Of a DNA stretch of 64,000 bases, positions 45,627 to 55,350 are shown piece after piece. This DNA is from an uncultured Lachnospiraceae bacterium. GTDB lineage: Bacteria > Bacillota > Clostridia > Lachnospirales > Lachnospiraceae. The stretch spans positions 20,408 through 84,407 of the forward strand of contig CAJTNT010000016.1 in NCBI GenBank assembly GCA_910577785.1, in the 5' to 3' direction. A program made the translations under genes and the position numbers. The notes beneath the pieces were generated by a model that searched no databases, was not told the DNA's origin, and was given only the letters and a program-made list of their open reading frames with translations. Each line of letters starts with the position of its first letter. Position 1 is the first letter of the stretch.

Positions 45627-47089
45627 CTTTTTCCCACCTCTTCCATCAAATAGTATTTTGCTTTTGTATAAGATTTCTGCCGAAAGGCATCCAAGTCTGC
45701 TTCTGTAAATAATCGGACAATGCCCCTCGCCAGTTCTTGGACGCTCTCATGGCCAATCCTGTATCCATTCTCACCATCCTCTACAAAAACCTGCATGCCA
45801 TAAGGCAGGTCAAACCCCACAACTGCAAGCCCTGAACCGATTGCCTCTAACAGGGTCACGCCAAATGTCTCGCCATAGGATGCGGAAACATATGCTTCAT
45901 ACTGTTGGTAAAGGTTATCCAATTTCTGAAAGCCACACAGATGGACATAATCACTGCACCCAAGCTCTTCTATCAGTTCCTTTAACTGGGCTTCCCCACT
46001 TCCCTCCCCATAGATATCCAAGGATATATCTGCAACCTCTTTCCGCGCTTCTGCCACCGCCCGTACAATCCAATCGGTGCGTTTATCCTTCGCCAGGCGC
46101 CCAGCAGTAAGCAGGGAATGTTTCCTCCTTGCCTTTGCAGGGAAACGGAGCATGTCCAGGCCTGCCACCGGGATTGTTTCCACCCTTGGCGCTATCCCTT
46201 TATATTGCAGGAACTGCGCCCGCAGAAGGCTGCTCTGAGCCTCCGTTGAGGCAATATAAAAATCAATCTTTTCCGGATGGGAAAGCGCATACTCATAGAT
46301 CCCATACCAACGGATATGTTCTTCCCCATATGTTATAAAATGATTGGAATGGAGAATAAATCCGACCTTTGCCGGATAGGCATTCTGGATAAAGGCTGCC
46401 CGGTCTATCTTCCCCGGCTCCCCATCAATCAACACCACATCCTCACTGGTAAGCTGCAAACGTAACATCATAGCGCCTACCAACTCTTCCCTGGAATAAA
46501 CCAGCCCATCGGGGAACTTATACAAAACCACATCTTCAGCCACACTTTCATCCCCCATAACCTCCTCATAGGCCACCGTCCCATTTTCGTTGAAAAACCT
46601 TCGCAGATACAATCGAGCCTGTCCCTGGCAGGGGGTAAAATATTCTGAATAAATCCTGCAATACGTATAATAATCCTTCCGCATTAAGCATCCATGGGAA
46701 ATCCATACCACGCTCCATACACACTCTTTTGTATCATCTGCCAATTCCGCGATACAGTAGCTATTCGTATGCGGAAATTGATATTTTACAGCACGCCCTT
46801 CCTGAGAATTTATAAAAGGCTCCTCCCCAAAGGATTCCTCCAGCTGTCCCAGCGTATAAGTAACGGGGGAAACCCTGCAATCTGAAAAGAATCCATATAG
46901 CCAGAGAACTTCTAAATCCAGAAAGCCCAGGCGTTCTGTCTCACGCTGGATATTGCCATTGGGAAACGTGGTGGCAAACACAAACCTGGCATCCAGCCCC
47001 AGCTGGCGGAATATCTTTGCCCGATAAGCCATTCCAGATTCTACGCCGCCCCGCAGCCAATAATAAAAATGGTGAAAACTGTATATCAT
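45569..47089 (-). CDS. GtfA-like glycosyltransferase, paralogue 2
   Basis: A 506-residue GT-B enzyme of the GtfA family. The N-terminus MIYSFHHFYYWLRGGVESGMAYRAKIF is more diverged than in paralogue 1, where this part contributes to the acceptor side. The extended beta-sheet domain is kept (DYYTYCRIYSEYFTPC) and the catalytic lobe has ETFGVTLLE. GGGGGCAGG precedes the ATG. Coupled to gtfB paralogue 2. A second GtfA/GtfB pair is unusual and may prime different residues or sugars. Confidence 0.88.
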   Translation of the reverse strand: MIYSFHHFYYWLRGGVESGMAYRAKIFRQLGLDARFVFATTFPNGNIQRETERLGFLDLEVLWLYGFFSDCRVSPVTYTLGQLEESFGEEPFINSQEGRAVKYQFPHTNSYCIAELADDTKECVWSVVWISHGCLMRKDYYTYCRIYSEYFTPCQGQARLYLRRFFNENGTVAYEEVMGDESVAEDVVLYKFPDGLVYSREELVGAMMLRLQLTSEDVVLIDGEPGKIDRAAFIQNAYPAKVGFILHSNHFITYGEEHIRWYGIYEYALSHPEKIDFYIASTEAQSSLLRAQFLQYKGIAPRVETIPVAGLDMLRFPAKARRKHSLLTAGRLAKDKRTDWIVRAVAEARKEVADISLDIYGEGSGEAQLKELIEELGCSDYVHLCGFQKLDNLYQQYEAYVSASYGETFGVTLLEAIGSGLAVVGFDLPYGMQVFVEDGENGYRIGHESVQELARGIVRLFTEADLDAFRQKSYTKAKYYLMEEVGKRWQAVLSQEESSCCLSVIR

Positions 47090-47232
47090 AGTACCTGCCC
47101 CCTAAGAAATTTAATAACAAATCAATAGCAGCCACTCTCTGTCTGACGAAACCTATGGAAAACGGCCTTTAAATTAACCATACATACACATGCCCGGCAA
47201 AATCGGACATTCCCTATAAAGCCGCCCACAGA

Positions 47233-48249
47233 TTAATCATATAATAAATAGAACACCGCATCTGTCAATGCTTTCCTAGTAAAAAAGCCGCCACGTATCA
47301 GCTCGGCAAACCTCTCCACATTCTGCACCATCTGGCGATATCTGCCCTCTTCCATGCCTTCCACAGTTTCTACTGCCTCATCCAGGGATTCCACAGCCAG
47401 CCCCAAATCTTTGCGGAGGATAGTGCCAGCTTCTGGGATACTATTGGGAACAATTACAGGAAGCCCCGCCGCTAGGTAAAGGCTTAATTTGCTGCAGGCA
47501 TTTAATTTCATATACTCTTTCCAATATCCATCTTCTGCCCACAGCAGGCCAAATCCCCCACTCTTCCTGATTACATTAGCTAAAATGTTTTGATCCTGAA
47601 TCCATCCCAGGAACTCAATGTTCACGCCATGTTTCCAATCCCCTTCTCTGGCTGTCACAACTAATTTCACAGAATCATAATTCCATCCTTTGGCAAAGGA
47701 AAATTTATCTCTATTGGTATCTCCCGCAAAATTCATTACTTTCCGAAATTGTGGGGTCACAGAAGTATCAATAGAAACCGGAAAATCCCACATCCTCTGT
47801 ACCACTATCTTTTGCACCGTAAGCCCCTCACCTGCCAGGAATTCCGCCATCTTTTGTGATGGCACAATTAATAAATCCATATCATTAAATATCTGCATAT
47901 ATCCCGGCAAAAGATTACGGTTGCTTTCAAACATCAGCGGTGTAACATCATGAATAAAAAGTATCTTTTTTACCCCACCGTATCGATTCAGCCGCTCTAT
48001 AAAAGCCTGATCAAACAGCACTCCATTCCAAGTTGGGGATTGTAAAATCACAATATCATCCCACTCCACAGCCGCCAAAATCCCATCCATCCTTGTACGC
48101 AGCATCTCTGGGGAATCTGAATCCATTGGATATAAATGTACCCCCAATTCATTGCAGGAAAATAGTTCTCTTGCAATATCCGTCACCATATGCTGGAACT
48201 GGGCGGCCGTTCCGCCAATATTGTAAATATCTGTTATATGTATACGCAT
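47233..48249 (-). CDS. Gtf3-like glycosyltransferase, paralogue 1
   Basis: A 338-residue enzyme of the Gtf3/Nss family, which in streptococci adds glucose to the GlcNAc placed by GtfA/GtfB. Family features: MRIHITDIYNIGGTA, DSDSPEMLRTRMDGI, GDIVI-like strand VILQSPTWNG, FIHDVTPLMFESN, and the C-terminal sugar-nucleotide motif KLSLYLAAGLPVIVPN. AAGGAG precedes the ATG. Located between gtfB paralogue 3 and gtfA paralogue 2. Confidence 0.88.
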   Translation of the reverse strand: MRIHITDIYNIGGTAAQFQHMVTDIARELFSCNELGVHLYPMDSDSPEMLRTRMDGILAAVEWDDIVILQSPTWNGVLFDQAFIERLNRYGGVKKILFIHDVTPLMFESNRNLLPGYMQIFNDMDLLIVPSQKMAEFLAGEGLTVQKIVVQRMWDFPVSIDTSVTPQFRKVMNFAGDTNRDKFSFAKGWNYDSVKLVVTAREGDWKHGVNIEFLGWIQDQNILANVIRKSGGFGLLWAEDGYWKEYMKLNACSKLSLYLAAGLPVIVPNSIPEAGTILRKDLGLAVESLDEAVETVEGMEEGRYRQMVQNVERFAELIRGGFFTRKALTDAVFYLLYD

Positions 48250-48276
48250 ATGCTATCTCCTTGTATTCCCAGACAG

Positions 48277-49557
48277 TTACTTCAACGATTCTGTCAACTT
48301 CTGCAAAACGCTGGCTGCTTCTTTCCTCTTTTCCTGCTGCATGAGCAGCAATTTCTGCATCGCTTCTGTTCCATTTACTATAGACTTTATCAGTAGCGCC
48401 ATTTCCGCATAAGCTTGAGGTGCATAAATGCACTCATCTATCACCAATTCTCTATGGTGCAGCGTATTCTGAAATCCCATCACCAGCAAATTTTCCTGGC
48501 TTGCCCTGTTTACTACATCATCTACTTCCCGGTAATGGTTTATGTCAAGATAAAAATCACACGTATCCCACAACCCCTCCAGACTTTCTTCACTGATTCC
48601 AGGATAAATCCTCACATTACCACGCTCTGCCAGCCTGTATAATCCATCTGACATTTGTGTATGTGCCGCAATATGGAATGACACTTCTGGTAATTCAACA
48701 ACCAGGTTGCCTATCTGTTCAATCTGATCAGTAGCTGTCAGAATCAAAGCATTTGCGCTTGCATTGTTCTTTGGATACTGTTCTGGCATAGCATAAAATA
48801 TGCAACAATTTTCAGTCCCAACATCTGCATATTTTTCCAACAACCCTTTTTCCGAAAATACAACTGCATCCCATATGCCAATTCCGTTCCCATCCATTTC
48901 TAAAAGATTTCTCTGCCCCTCATCCTCCAGAAACAGCATTGTCCTGTCCTTCTTCTTTATTTCCCTTATATAATAATGCTCTATATACTGATAAAAGGAA
49001 TTAAAAAGTGCGATTACCCGGCCATTCTCCAACAAAGTTACTACATTATTTTGAGGCTGTATAACTATTGCTTCCTGATTCTGTCCTGAATAATATACCT
49101 TCGATTCCACTTTGTTATCAGCATCCAGGAACTCACTTGCATATTTCACGCCATACTTGTTATAGTAATCTATCTTATAGGCCCACCCATTTTCCATGTG
49201 CCACTCCACGCTCTGCACAATTCCCTTTTCTACTGGCTCTGCAAAATAAACAGCCGCCCGCTTCTGTCCCATCTCATAAATTCCAGCTGTATTGCCATTC
49301 AAACGGAGTTCCCAATATTTCGGTATCTCCAAAAAATTGTAAGACAATCCCCCCACCTCATGCACTTTCCTATTCTGCTTAGAAACAAAATACTCATACG
49401 GCGAGGTTATGCCTTCTGGTAAAAAGCAGTTATCTTCCAATACAGAAATTTGCATCTCTATCCCCCATTGCCCCATTGCTCCCTGAAGATTCTTTATATC
49501 TTCCGTATATTTTTCAGCCAACACCACTACCATTTTATTTTCCCGTCCCATCTCCAT
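48277..49557 (-). CDS. GtfB-like glycosylation chaperone, paralogue 3
   Basis: A diverged GtfB-family protein of about 426 residues (VVVLAEKYTEDIKNLQGAM; CFLPEGITSPYEYFVS; ALILTATDQIEQIGNLVVELPEVSFHIAAHTQMS). It has no GtfA directly beside it, but it lies in the stretch with the GtfA-like/GT2 fusion, which may be its partner. The start is uncertain: ATG at 49557, 49551 or 49533, none with a strong ribosome binding site; an upstream TTG is unlikely. Visibly more AT-rich than paralogue 1. Confidence 0.8.
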   Translation of the reverse strand: MEMGRENKMVVVLAEKYTEDIKNLQGAMGQWGIEMQISVLEDNCFLPEGITSPYEYFVSKQNRKVHEVGGLSYNFLEIPKYWELRLNGNTAGIYEMGQKRAAVYFAEPVEKGIVQSVEWHMENGWAYKIDYYNKYGVKYASEFLDADNKVESKVYYSGQNQEAIVIQPQNNVVTLLENGRVIALFNSFYQYIEHYYIREIKKKDRTMLFLEDEGQRNLLEMDGNGIGIWDAVVFSEKGLLEKYADVGTENCCIFYAMPEQYPKNNASANALILTATDQIEQIGNLVVELPEVSFHIAAHTQMSDGLYRLAERGNVRIYPGISEESLEGLWDTCDFYLDINHYREVDDVVNRASQENLLVMGFQNTLHHRELVIDECIYAPQAYAEMALLIKSIVNGTEAMQKLLLMQQEKRKEAASVLQKLTESLK

Positions 49558-49649
49558 CACGTGTATTTTATAATATCTATAATGTTCCAATTCTGATATT
49601 ATAGTAAATATCTGGCACCCGTATAACTACATTTTAGATAACTGCTAAT

Positions 49650-50672
49650 TTAATCATAGAGAAGCTGAAATACGGAATCTGTCAGCAGTTTCTCTGTAAA
49701 ATATCCTTTCCGAATTAATACTGCAAATGCCTCCACATCTCGCACCATCTGGTGATACGTTTCCTCTCCCATGGCTTCAACCTTTGCTACTGCTTCATCC
49801 AAGGAATCTACAGCCAACCCCAGGTTTTTCCGAATTATAATGTCTTTTTCTGCTTTGCTGTTACTCACAACCACAGGAATTCCTGCTGCCAGATAGGTAC
49901 TCAGTTTATAGCTGGCATTCAATTTCATATATTCCACCCACCAAGGATCATCATGCCAAACCAAGCCAAATCCGCCATTCTTTCTAAGGCTATGGAGTAA
50001 CAGGCTGTCATTATGAAACCAGCCAAGAAATCCCACATTTTTCCCTCTCGCCCATCCACACTCTTCCTCTTTTGCAGTAACCGATAACTGCACCGTATCA
50101 TATTCCCAATTTCTCACAAATGGACGTTCAATGGAAGTGACATTTGCCGCAAAATGAATCTTCTTCTGAAACTCTGGCATAATTGTTTTATCAATTGTAC
50201 TGGGAAAATCCCACATCTGCTGGATGACAATTTTCTTGACTGTCAGCCCATTCACACACAAAAAATCCGCCATCGCCTGGGAGGGTACAATAATCAGATC
50301 TGACTGATTATACAATGTAATATACCTGTTTAATCCCGACTGGCCATACTCAAACATCAAAGGCGGAACATCATGGATAAAGAATATTTTTTTCAGATCC
50401 CGATAAGCATTCAGGCTTCTTACAAAAGCTTCATCAAAACGAATATCATTCCATGTAGGAGACTGGAAAATGACAATATCACCATGCCCTACAGATGCTA
50501 TAATCCCATCCAGCCTTGTACGCAGCATCTCTAGCGAATCTGAGCCAAATGGATAATGATATACCCCCAATTCATTATACTGCAGCCTGTTTTTTGCTAT
50601 ACTCGCCACTGCCTGAATAGCCTTACCCGCTGTCCCGCCAAGGCCATAAATATTTGTAATATGTATTTTCAT
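49650..50672 (-). CDS. Gtf3-like glycosyltransferase, paralogue 2
   Basis: A 340-residue Gtf3/Nss-family enzyme, similar to paralogue 1 along its length (MKIHITNIYGLGGTAGKAIQ; RLDGIIASVGHGDIVIFQSPTWN; FFIHDVPPLMFEYG; YKLSTYLAAGIPVVVSN). AGAGGT precedes the ATG. The two copies probably extend the O-glycan with different donors or acceptors; sugars cannot be read from sequence. Confidence 0.88.
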   Translation of the reverse strand: MKIHITNIYGLGGTAGKAIQAVASIAKNRLQYNELGVYHYPFGSDSLEMLRTRLDGIIASVGHGDIVIFQSPTWNDIRFDEAFVRSLNAYRDLKKIFFIHDVPPLMFEYGQSGLNRYITLYNQSDLIIVPSQAMADFLCVNGLTVKKIVIQQMWDFPSTIDKTIMPEFQKKIHFAANVTSIERPFVRNWEYDTVQLSVTAKEEECGWARGKNVGFLGWFHNDSLLLHSLRKNGGFGLVWHDDPWWVEYMKLNASYKLSTYLAAGIPVVVSNSKAEKDIIIRKNLGLAVDSLDEAVAKVEAMGEETYHQMVRDVEAFAVLIRKGYFTEKLLTDSVFQLLYD

Positions 50673-50733
50673 AACAGCCTGTACCTCTCATGATTACTTT
50701 ATAATTAACATAACCTATTCTGTTTTACCATTA

Positions 50734-52779
50734 TTAAAATTTTTCATCTATATATCTCCATAATTTCCCATATTCCTTAAAATCGAATTCAGACTCCCAA
50801 CGTAATAGTGATGCCTTTGCTGATTCTTTCAACAGTTTTATATTTTTACGATTTCCATTCTTCAGATAAAACAGAACTGCTTCTCTTCGTCTTTCAAAAA
50901 TCTCCTTATGTGTATAATACGATAACTGCTGTGATAACGTTCTGCCCCTAACTATGCGATTCCATTCATACAAGCAACTGTCCATATAGCAAATTGCATT
51001 GGCATATGACACTATGCATGGTGTCCATGCTGTATCTTCATAAGGAATATTTGGAAACAAATGCTTTTTAACAAGAGCGGCATTATACAGCTTATTCCAA
51101 ACAACTTCCCCCATTACATTCCCATAATTATATACATGTAAAAACTCATCTACCGTGATAGGCACATTTTCTCTTAATGCATATGTAAGGTTTTTTGTAT
51201 AAATATTTTCCTTAATCGTATAGGATGATGTAAGTACAATATCACAATTATTTTTTTCAGCAGCATGATATAACTGTATCAACATATCTGGATAAATCAT
51301 ATCATCACTATCCATAAATCCTATATATCTTCCTTGAGCAGCTTCTATCCCAGTATTTCTTGCTGCCGCAACCCCGCTGTTTTCCTGACGGATTACTTTT
51401 ACATTCGGATACTCCCTAGCATACCACTCTAGTATACTTGGCGTAGAATCTCTGCTCCCGTCATCTACAGTAATGATTTCCAAGCCGGAAAGCGACTGTG
51501 CTAATGCTTGATCCAACGCCCTGGCAATAAAGGTTTCCGCATTATACACAGGGATTATTAAGCTTGCCTTTGCTTCCTTCCTCTGCTTTTGCAATAAGTA
51601 TACCCACCCTGATTCCGCTATGGTAATTTTTCCTGTTGGAGTCTCAGCATAGGCTTTTATAAGGAAGCTACTTTCCTTTTCATATCCTTTGATCAAAAAA
51701 TAATGCTGATATCCATTTTCAGTTTCATATATCCGCGCCCCAAATTTATCATATACACCAAAACCGTCCGGCCTTCCCTGAAATTCCCATGATAAAGCCA
51801 AGTTTCCATGATAAGATTCATATAATGCCGTATATGTAAAATTTCCCTCTATGGAAAGCACTTTTATATCAGGCACATGGCAATAACATTTTTTCAGTTC
51901 CTCTATCAGTGTGTTTTTCTGTATTTCCGTTGACACAAACATAGTATTGATTATTTCTGAATAAGGAACCCACTGAAAAGGATATCCTTCTAAAACAGAT
52001 TCACAGGTATCTCCCACTTTCCGAAACCCATACCCGGCATGGGCGGCTACCACAATCCTGGCTCTCCTTCCAAATGTGAAAATCGCCTGTATCATCCCTT
52101 TCGGCACAGAACAATCCAAAAACAAAATATCCTGTTCTGAAAGCTGCAGCCTTTTGATAAACTCTACCATAAATTGCAGCTTTGTATATCGCCTGCCATC
52201 CGGAAATAGATACCACTCCTTCTCTCCCTCAAATATTTGGTCATAGGCAGCAGAAGCATCCCTGTTATAAAAGGTGCGCCTTGTCAGCTTTGCATAAAGC
52301 CCATGTTCTGACTTTGCCGTCACATAATAATTTATATAAGCTATACCATCCGTATAAATCTCCATCCGTAGAAGCTTCGCATAGCTAAAATAACAAATTC
52401 CCCATAGACAACTTTTATCCGTTCTATCCAATATAACTGTCGCAATTACATATCCATCCTTTATCAGCCGGATTTCCGAGTCCTGGTAATCTACGCCCGT
52501 ATACTGCAGGCTATTTTTTAATTCCACCAGCTTAGCGCTTACTTCTACAGAAGGAACTATTGTATGGTTGTCTGTAAGATACTGATATACATTAAGTACT
52601 TGCCCAGCATCTATACCCGCTTTTCTATATACTCCTATTTCTTCCTGATCTGGTATTTCTGCAGACACATATTTCGCTGTCTGAGCAAATTCTCCTAACA
52701 ATTCCTGGCTATATACCTGTGTAACATCCATTTTAGCAAGCACATATTCCTTCACTTGCCCAAAGATATAAACCGACAT
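50734..52779 (-). CDS. Chimeric glycosyltransferase: GtfA-like N-lobe fused to GT2
   Basis: A 681-residue protein with an unusual domain order. The first ~320 residues follow the GtfA pattern: an extended beta-sheet region (SYAKLLRMEIYTDGIAYINYYVT; TRRTFYNRDASAAYDQI) and a Rossmann-like N-lobe (QLSEQDILFLDCS, RARIVVAAHAGYGF). A beta-sandwich of about 80 residues, fibronectin-like by eye, follows. Instead of the GT-B catalytic lobe, a GT2 domain (GT-A fold) comes last: LIIPVYNAETFIARAL, EIITVDDGSRDSTP, and the metal-binding MDSDDM. The start is placed at 52779 (GGAAGGAG just upstream, tight spacing). Probably extends the adhesin glycan. This domain combination is not one I recognise. Confidence 0.83.
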   Translation of the reverse strand: MSVYIFGQVKEYVLAKMDVTQVYSQELLGEFAQTAKYVSAEIPDQEEIGVYRKAGIDAGQVLNVYQYLTDNHTIVPSVEVSAKLVELKNSLQYTGVDYQDSEIRLIKDGYVIATVILDRTDKSCLWGICYFSYAKLLRMEIYTDGIAYINYYVTAKSEHGLYAKLTRRTFYNRDASAAYDQIFEGEKEWYLFPDGRRYTKLQFMVEFIKRLQLSEQDILFLDCSVPKGMIQAIFTFGRRARIVVAAHAGYGFRKVGDTCESVLEGYPFQWVPYSEIINTMFVSTEIQKNTLIEELKKCYCHVPDIKVLSIEGNFTYTALYESYHGNLALSWEFQGRPDGFGVYDKFGARIYETENGYQHYFLIKGYEKESSFLIKAYAETPTGKITIAESGWVYLLQKQRKEAKASLIIPVYNAETFIARALDQALAQSLSGLEIITVDDGSRDSTPSILEWYAREYPNVKVIRQENSGVAAARNTGIEAAQGRYIGFMDSDDMIYPDMLIQLYHAAEKNNCDIVLTSSYTIKENIYTKNLTYALRENVPITVDEFLHVYNYGNVMGEVVWNKLYNAALVKKHLFPNIPYEDTAWTPCIVSYANAICYMDSCLYEWNRIVRGRTLSQQLSYYTHKEIFERRREAVLFYLKNGNRKNIKLLKESAKASLLRWESEFDFKEYGKLWRYIDEKF

Positions 52780-52905
52780 TTCTCCTTCCCTCTTTCCTTC
52801 TTCTTTTTCCACGCACTCCTGCACTTCCATCAAGATATCGAAAATCGGCTAAAACCCACGCTCCCCTTAAGAAAAAGCAGAATACCCTGTCTTTCACTTT
52901 CATTT

Positions 52906-55350
52906 TTAAGGAAACACAATATGCAGCCTCCTCACCTCGTCCACATACACATTGCTCAGCATAATACTGCGCATGGCATTTTCGAAGACGGTGTTTTCCA
53001 TCTTCTCAAAGGAATCAAACGCCTCGTTCTGGTACTCGAACAGCGGGTTCCGCTGTGCTGTGGACCTGCCAGAGACGGCGGCCTGCAGCTGCTGCATGTA
53101 ATCAACCTGCTCCACCCATGCGTTGTCGATGGCGCTTAGGATAGCCACACGGATAAAGGCATTCTTATCCTGTACCCCCAGCTTTTCTTCCAGCCCTTCC
53201 AGCCGCTGCCTTACCTTTTCCAGCAGGTAGCCTTCCAGGGCAGTGCGCCTGTGGAAGGCGGGGTCTGGGATATCCTTTTCCAGACGGTAGGAGATATTGT
53301 CGAGGATATACCGGGTCAGCGCCCGGCGGTCGAGGCTCTTCTGCCTCTCCTGCACATCCAGGAAGCGCCGGATATTCTTCTCTGCCATCTCCAGGATCTG
53401 TTCCTGTGTAATGTCGCCGCCGTCCAGCAGATGGTCCCTGGTCGCATAAACCAGCCCCCGCTGCCGCTGCATGACTTTATCGTAATCCACGGAACTTTTC
53501 CGGGACACCACGGCTGACTCTTCGCCAATGGTCTGTGCCCTGTCAATGATTTTCTTAAGCCGCCGCCTGCCCATCCGCTTCCTGCCTTCGATATATTTCT
53601 CATAGCGCTCGGAATTGCCGCCGTCCACTACGCCGTCTTCCAGCGACACGAAGAAGCGGCTGCTGCCCACGTCCCCCTGCCGCCCGGCGCGCCCCCGCGC
53701 CTGGCGCTCCATCCGCACATTTTCCATCCGCCCAATGCCAATGACGGCCAGGCCGCCCAGTTCGGCCACGCCTTCGCCCAGCTTGATATCGGTGCCGCGC
53801 CCGGCCATGGAGGTAGCTACGGTCACTGCGCCCAGCTGGCCGGCTTCACGGATGATTTCCGCTTCCCAGTAGGCATTGTTGGCATTGAGCATATTGTGGG
53901 GGATTTTCTGCTCCAGCAGGAGCTTGGAGACGGACTCCGTGTCCACGATATTGGAAGCCACCATCAGCACGGGCCGCCCGCTGGCGTGGAGCTCTATGGC
54001 TTCCTCCACCGCCGCCTGGATCTGCTCTTCTTTATTGCAGAAATAGCAGTCCGGCAAGTCCACCCGCTGGCAGGGGCGGTTGGGCGGGATGGCCAGCACT
54101 TTTGTCCCATACACGCCGAGAACCTCTTCCGCGGCGTCCATTACCGTGCCGCTCATGCCTGCCATTTTGGGGAACATCAGGAACAGGTTCTGGAAGGTGA
54201 CTGCCGCCACTGAACGGTTTTCCTGAGATATTTCCACACCTTCCTTGGCCTCTATTGCCTGGTGCTGGCCGCCGCGCAGCTTCATCCCATGCATCAGCCG
54301 CCCCGTGCTGCCGTCCAGGAGTACGACCTTGCCATCCTTGGACACCATATAGCTGTCGTCTCTTTCGAAGAGAACGTGGGCGCGTAATGCCAGCGTCACA
54401 TGGCGGTTGATTTCAAAGTATTCTTCACTGTAGAAATTGTCAATCTGGAAAAATGTCTCCGCATAGCGGATGCCGTCCTCTGTCAGCCAGACGGCCTTGT
54501 CTTCCTGCTCGTAATCCTCATCCTCCACCATGGTCGCGACAAAAAAGTCCGCCATCCCATAGAGGTTCGACTGCACCCTGGGCGAACTGGAAATTACCAG
54601 CGGGGTCTGCGCCCCGTCCAGCAGCACGGAATCGGCCTCGTCAATAATCACATAGTAAAATTCCCGCAGGAAACGGTCTTCCGGCCTGGTCACCAGGTTG
54701 TCCAGAAGGTAGTCGAAGCCCAAGGCGCTATGTGTCGTGTAGACGATATCCGCTGCATACATCTGCTTCTTGCCTGCGTTCTGGGATTTCTGGTAACCGC
54801 ACTTTTTCGGCCTGGAGGTTCCTGAGTCTTGATTCCCTGTCTCTGGACTCCCTATTTCGGGATTCCTCGCCTCGGAACCTGCTTCTGCACCGTCTTCCTC
54901 ATCCTTTTCCCCGGATGCCGCTACGGTGAGCCCCATGAATTGGTACACCGGCCCCATTTCCTCCGCATCGCGCCGGGCAAGGTAGTCGTTCACAGTCACC
55001 AGAATAACACTTTTGCCAGTAAGGGCATTGAGGTAGAGGGGCATGGTCGCCACCAGCGTCTTGCCCTCGCCGGTATTCATTTCCGCCAGATAGCCCTTGT
55101 GCAAGGCAATCCCCCCTAAGACCTGCACGTCATAAGGCGCCATCCCCAGCACCCTGCTGTCCGCCTCGCAGATTGCCGCGAATGCCTCCGGCAGGAGCGA
55201 ATCCAGGCTTTCCCCGCCTGCCAGCCGCTCCTTAAACTCCACCGTCAGGTGCGCCAGTTCCCCATCTGACAGCAGCTTCATCCGCTCCTGGCATTTGCGA
55301 ACCTGGCGCATAGTCTTTTTTAATTTCCTCAGCTCCCTTCTCTGTCCCAT
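52906..55350 (-). CDS. secA2: Accessory Sec ATPase SecA2
   Basis: An 814-residue motor protein that drives export of the serine-rich glycoprotein through SecY2. Walker A MNTGEGKT at 91-98, DEAD-type motif IIDEAD at 235-240, GRAGRQGD in the second helicase domain. It lacks the zinc-binding C-terminal tail of housekeeping SecA, as SecA2 does. Between strands at about residues 148-193 is a low-complexity insert with loosely repeated acidic/Pro units (ARNPEIGSPETGNQDSG). The leader before the ATG contains two tandem copies of a ~27-base purine-rich sequence with AGGAGG. Gene order asp3-secA2-gtf matches aSec loci. Confidence 0.95.
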   Translation of the reverse strand: MGQRRELRKLKKTMRQVRKCQERMKLLSDGELAHLTVEFKERLAGGESLDSLLPEAFAAICEADSRVLGMAPYDVQVLGGIALHKGYLAEMNTGEGKTLVATMPLYLNALTGKSVILVTVNDYLARRDAEEMGPVYQFMGLTVAASGEKDEEDGAEAGSEARNPEIGSPETGNQDSGTSRPKKCGYQKSQNAGKKQMYAADIVYTTHSALGFDYLLDNLVTRPEDRFLREFYYVIIDEADSVLLDGAQTPLVISSSPRVQSNLYGMADFFVATMVEDEDYEQEDKAVWLTEDGIRYAETFFQIDNFYSEEYFEINRHVTLALRAHVLFERDDSYMVSKDGKVVLLDGSTGRLMHGMKLRGGQHQAIEAKEGVEISQENRSVAAVTFQNLFLMFPKMAGMSGTVMDAAEEVLGVYGTKVLAIPPNRPCQRVDLPDCYFCNKEEQIQAAVEEAIELHASGRPVLMVASNIVDTESVSKLLLEQKIPHNMLNANNAYWEAEIIREAGQLGAVTVATSMAGRGTDIKLGEGVAELGGLAVIGIGRMENVRMERQARGRAGRQGDVGSSRFFVSLEDGVVDGGNSERYEKYIEGRKRMGRRRLKKIIDRAQTIGEESAVVSRKSSVDYDKVMQRQRGLVYATRDHLLDGGDITQEQILEMAEKNIRRFLDVQERQKSLDRRALTRYILDNISYRLEKDIPDPAFHRRTALEGYLLEKVRQRLEGLEEKLGVQDKNAFIRVAILSAIDNAWVEQVDYMQQLQAAVSGRSTAQRNPLFEYQNEAFDSFEKMENTVFENAMRSIMLSNVYVDEVRRLHIVFP

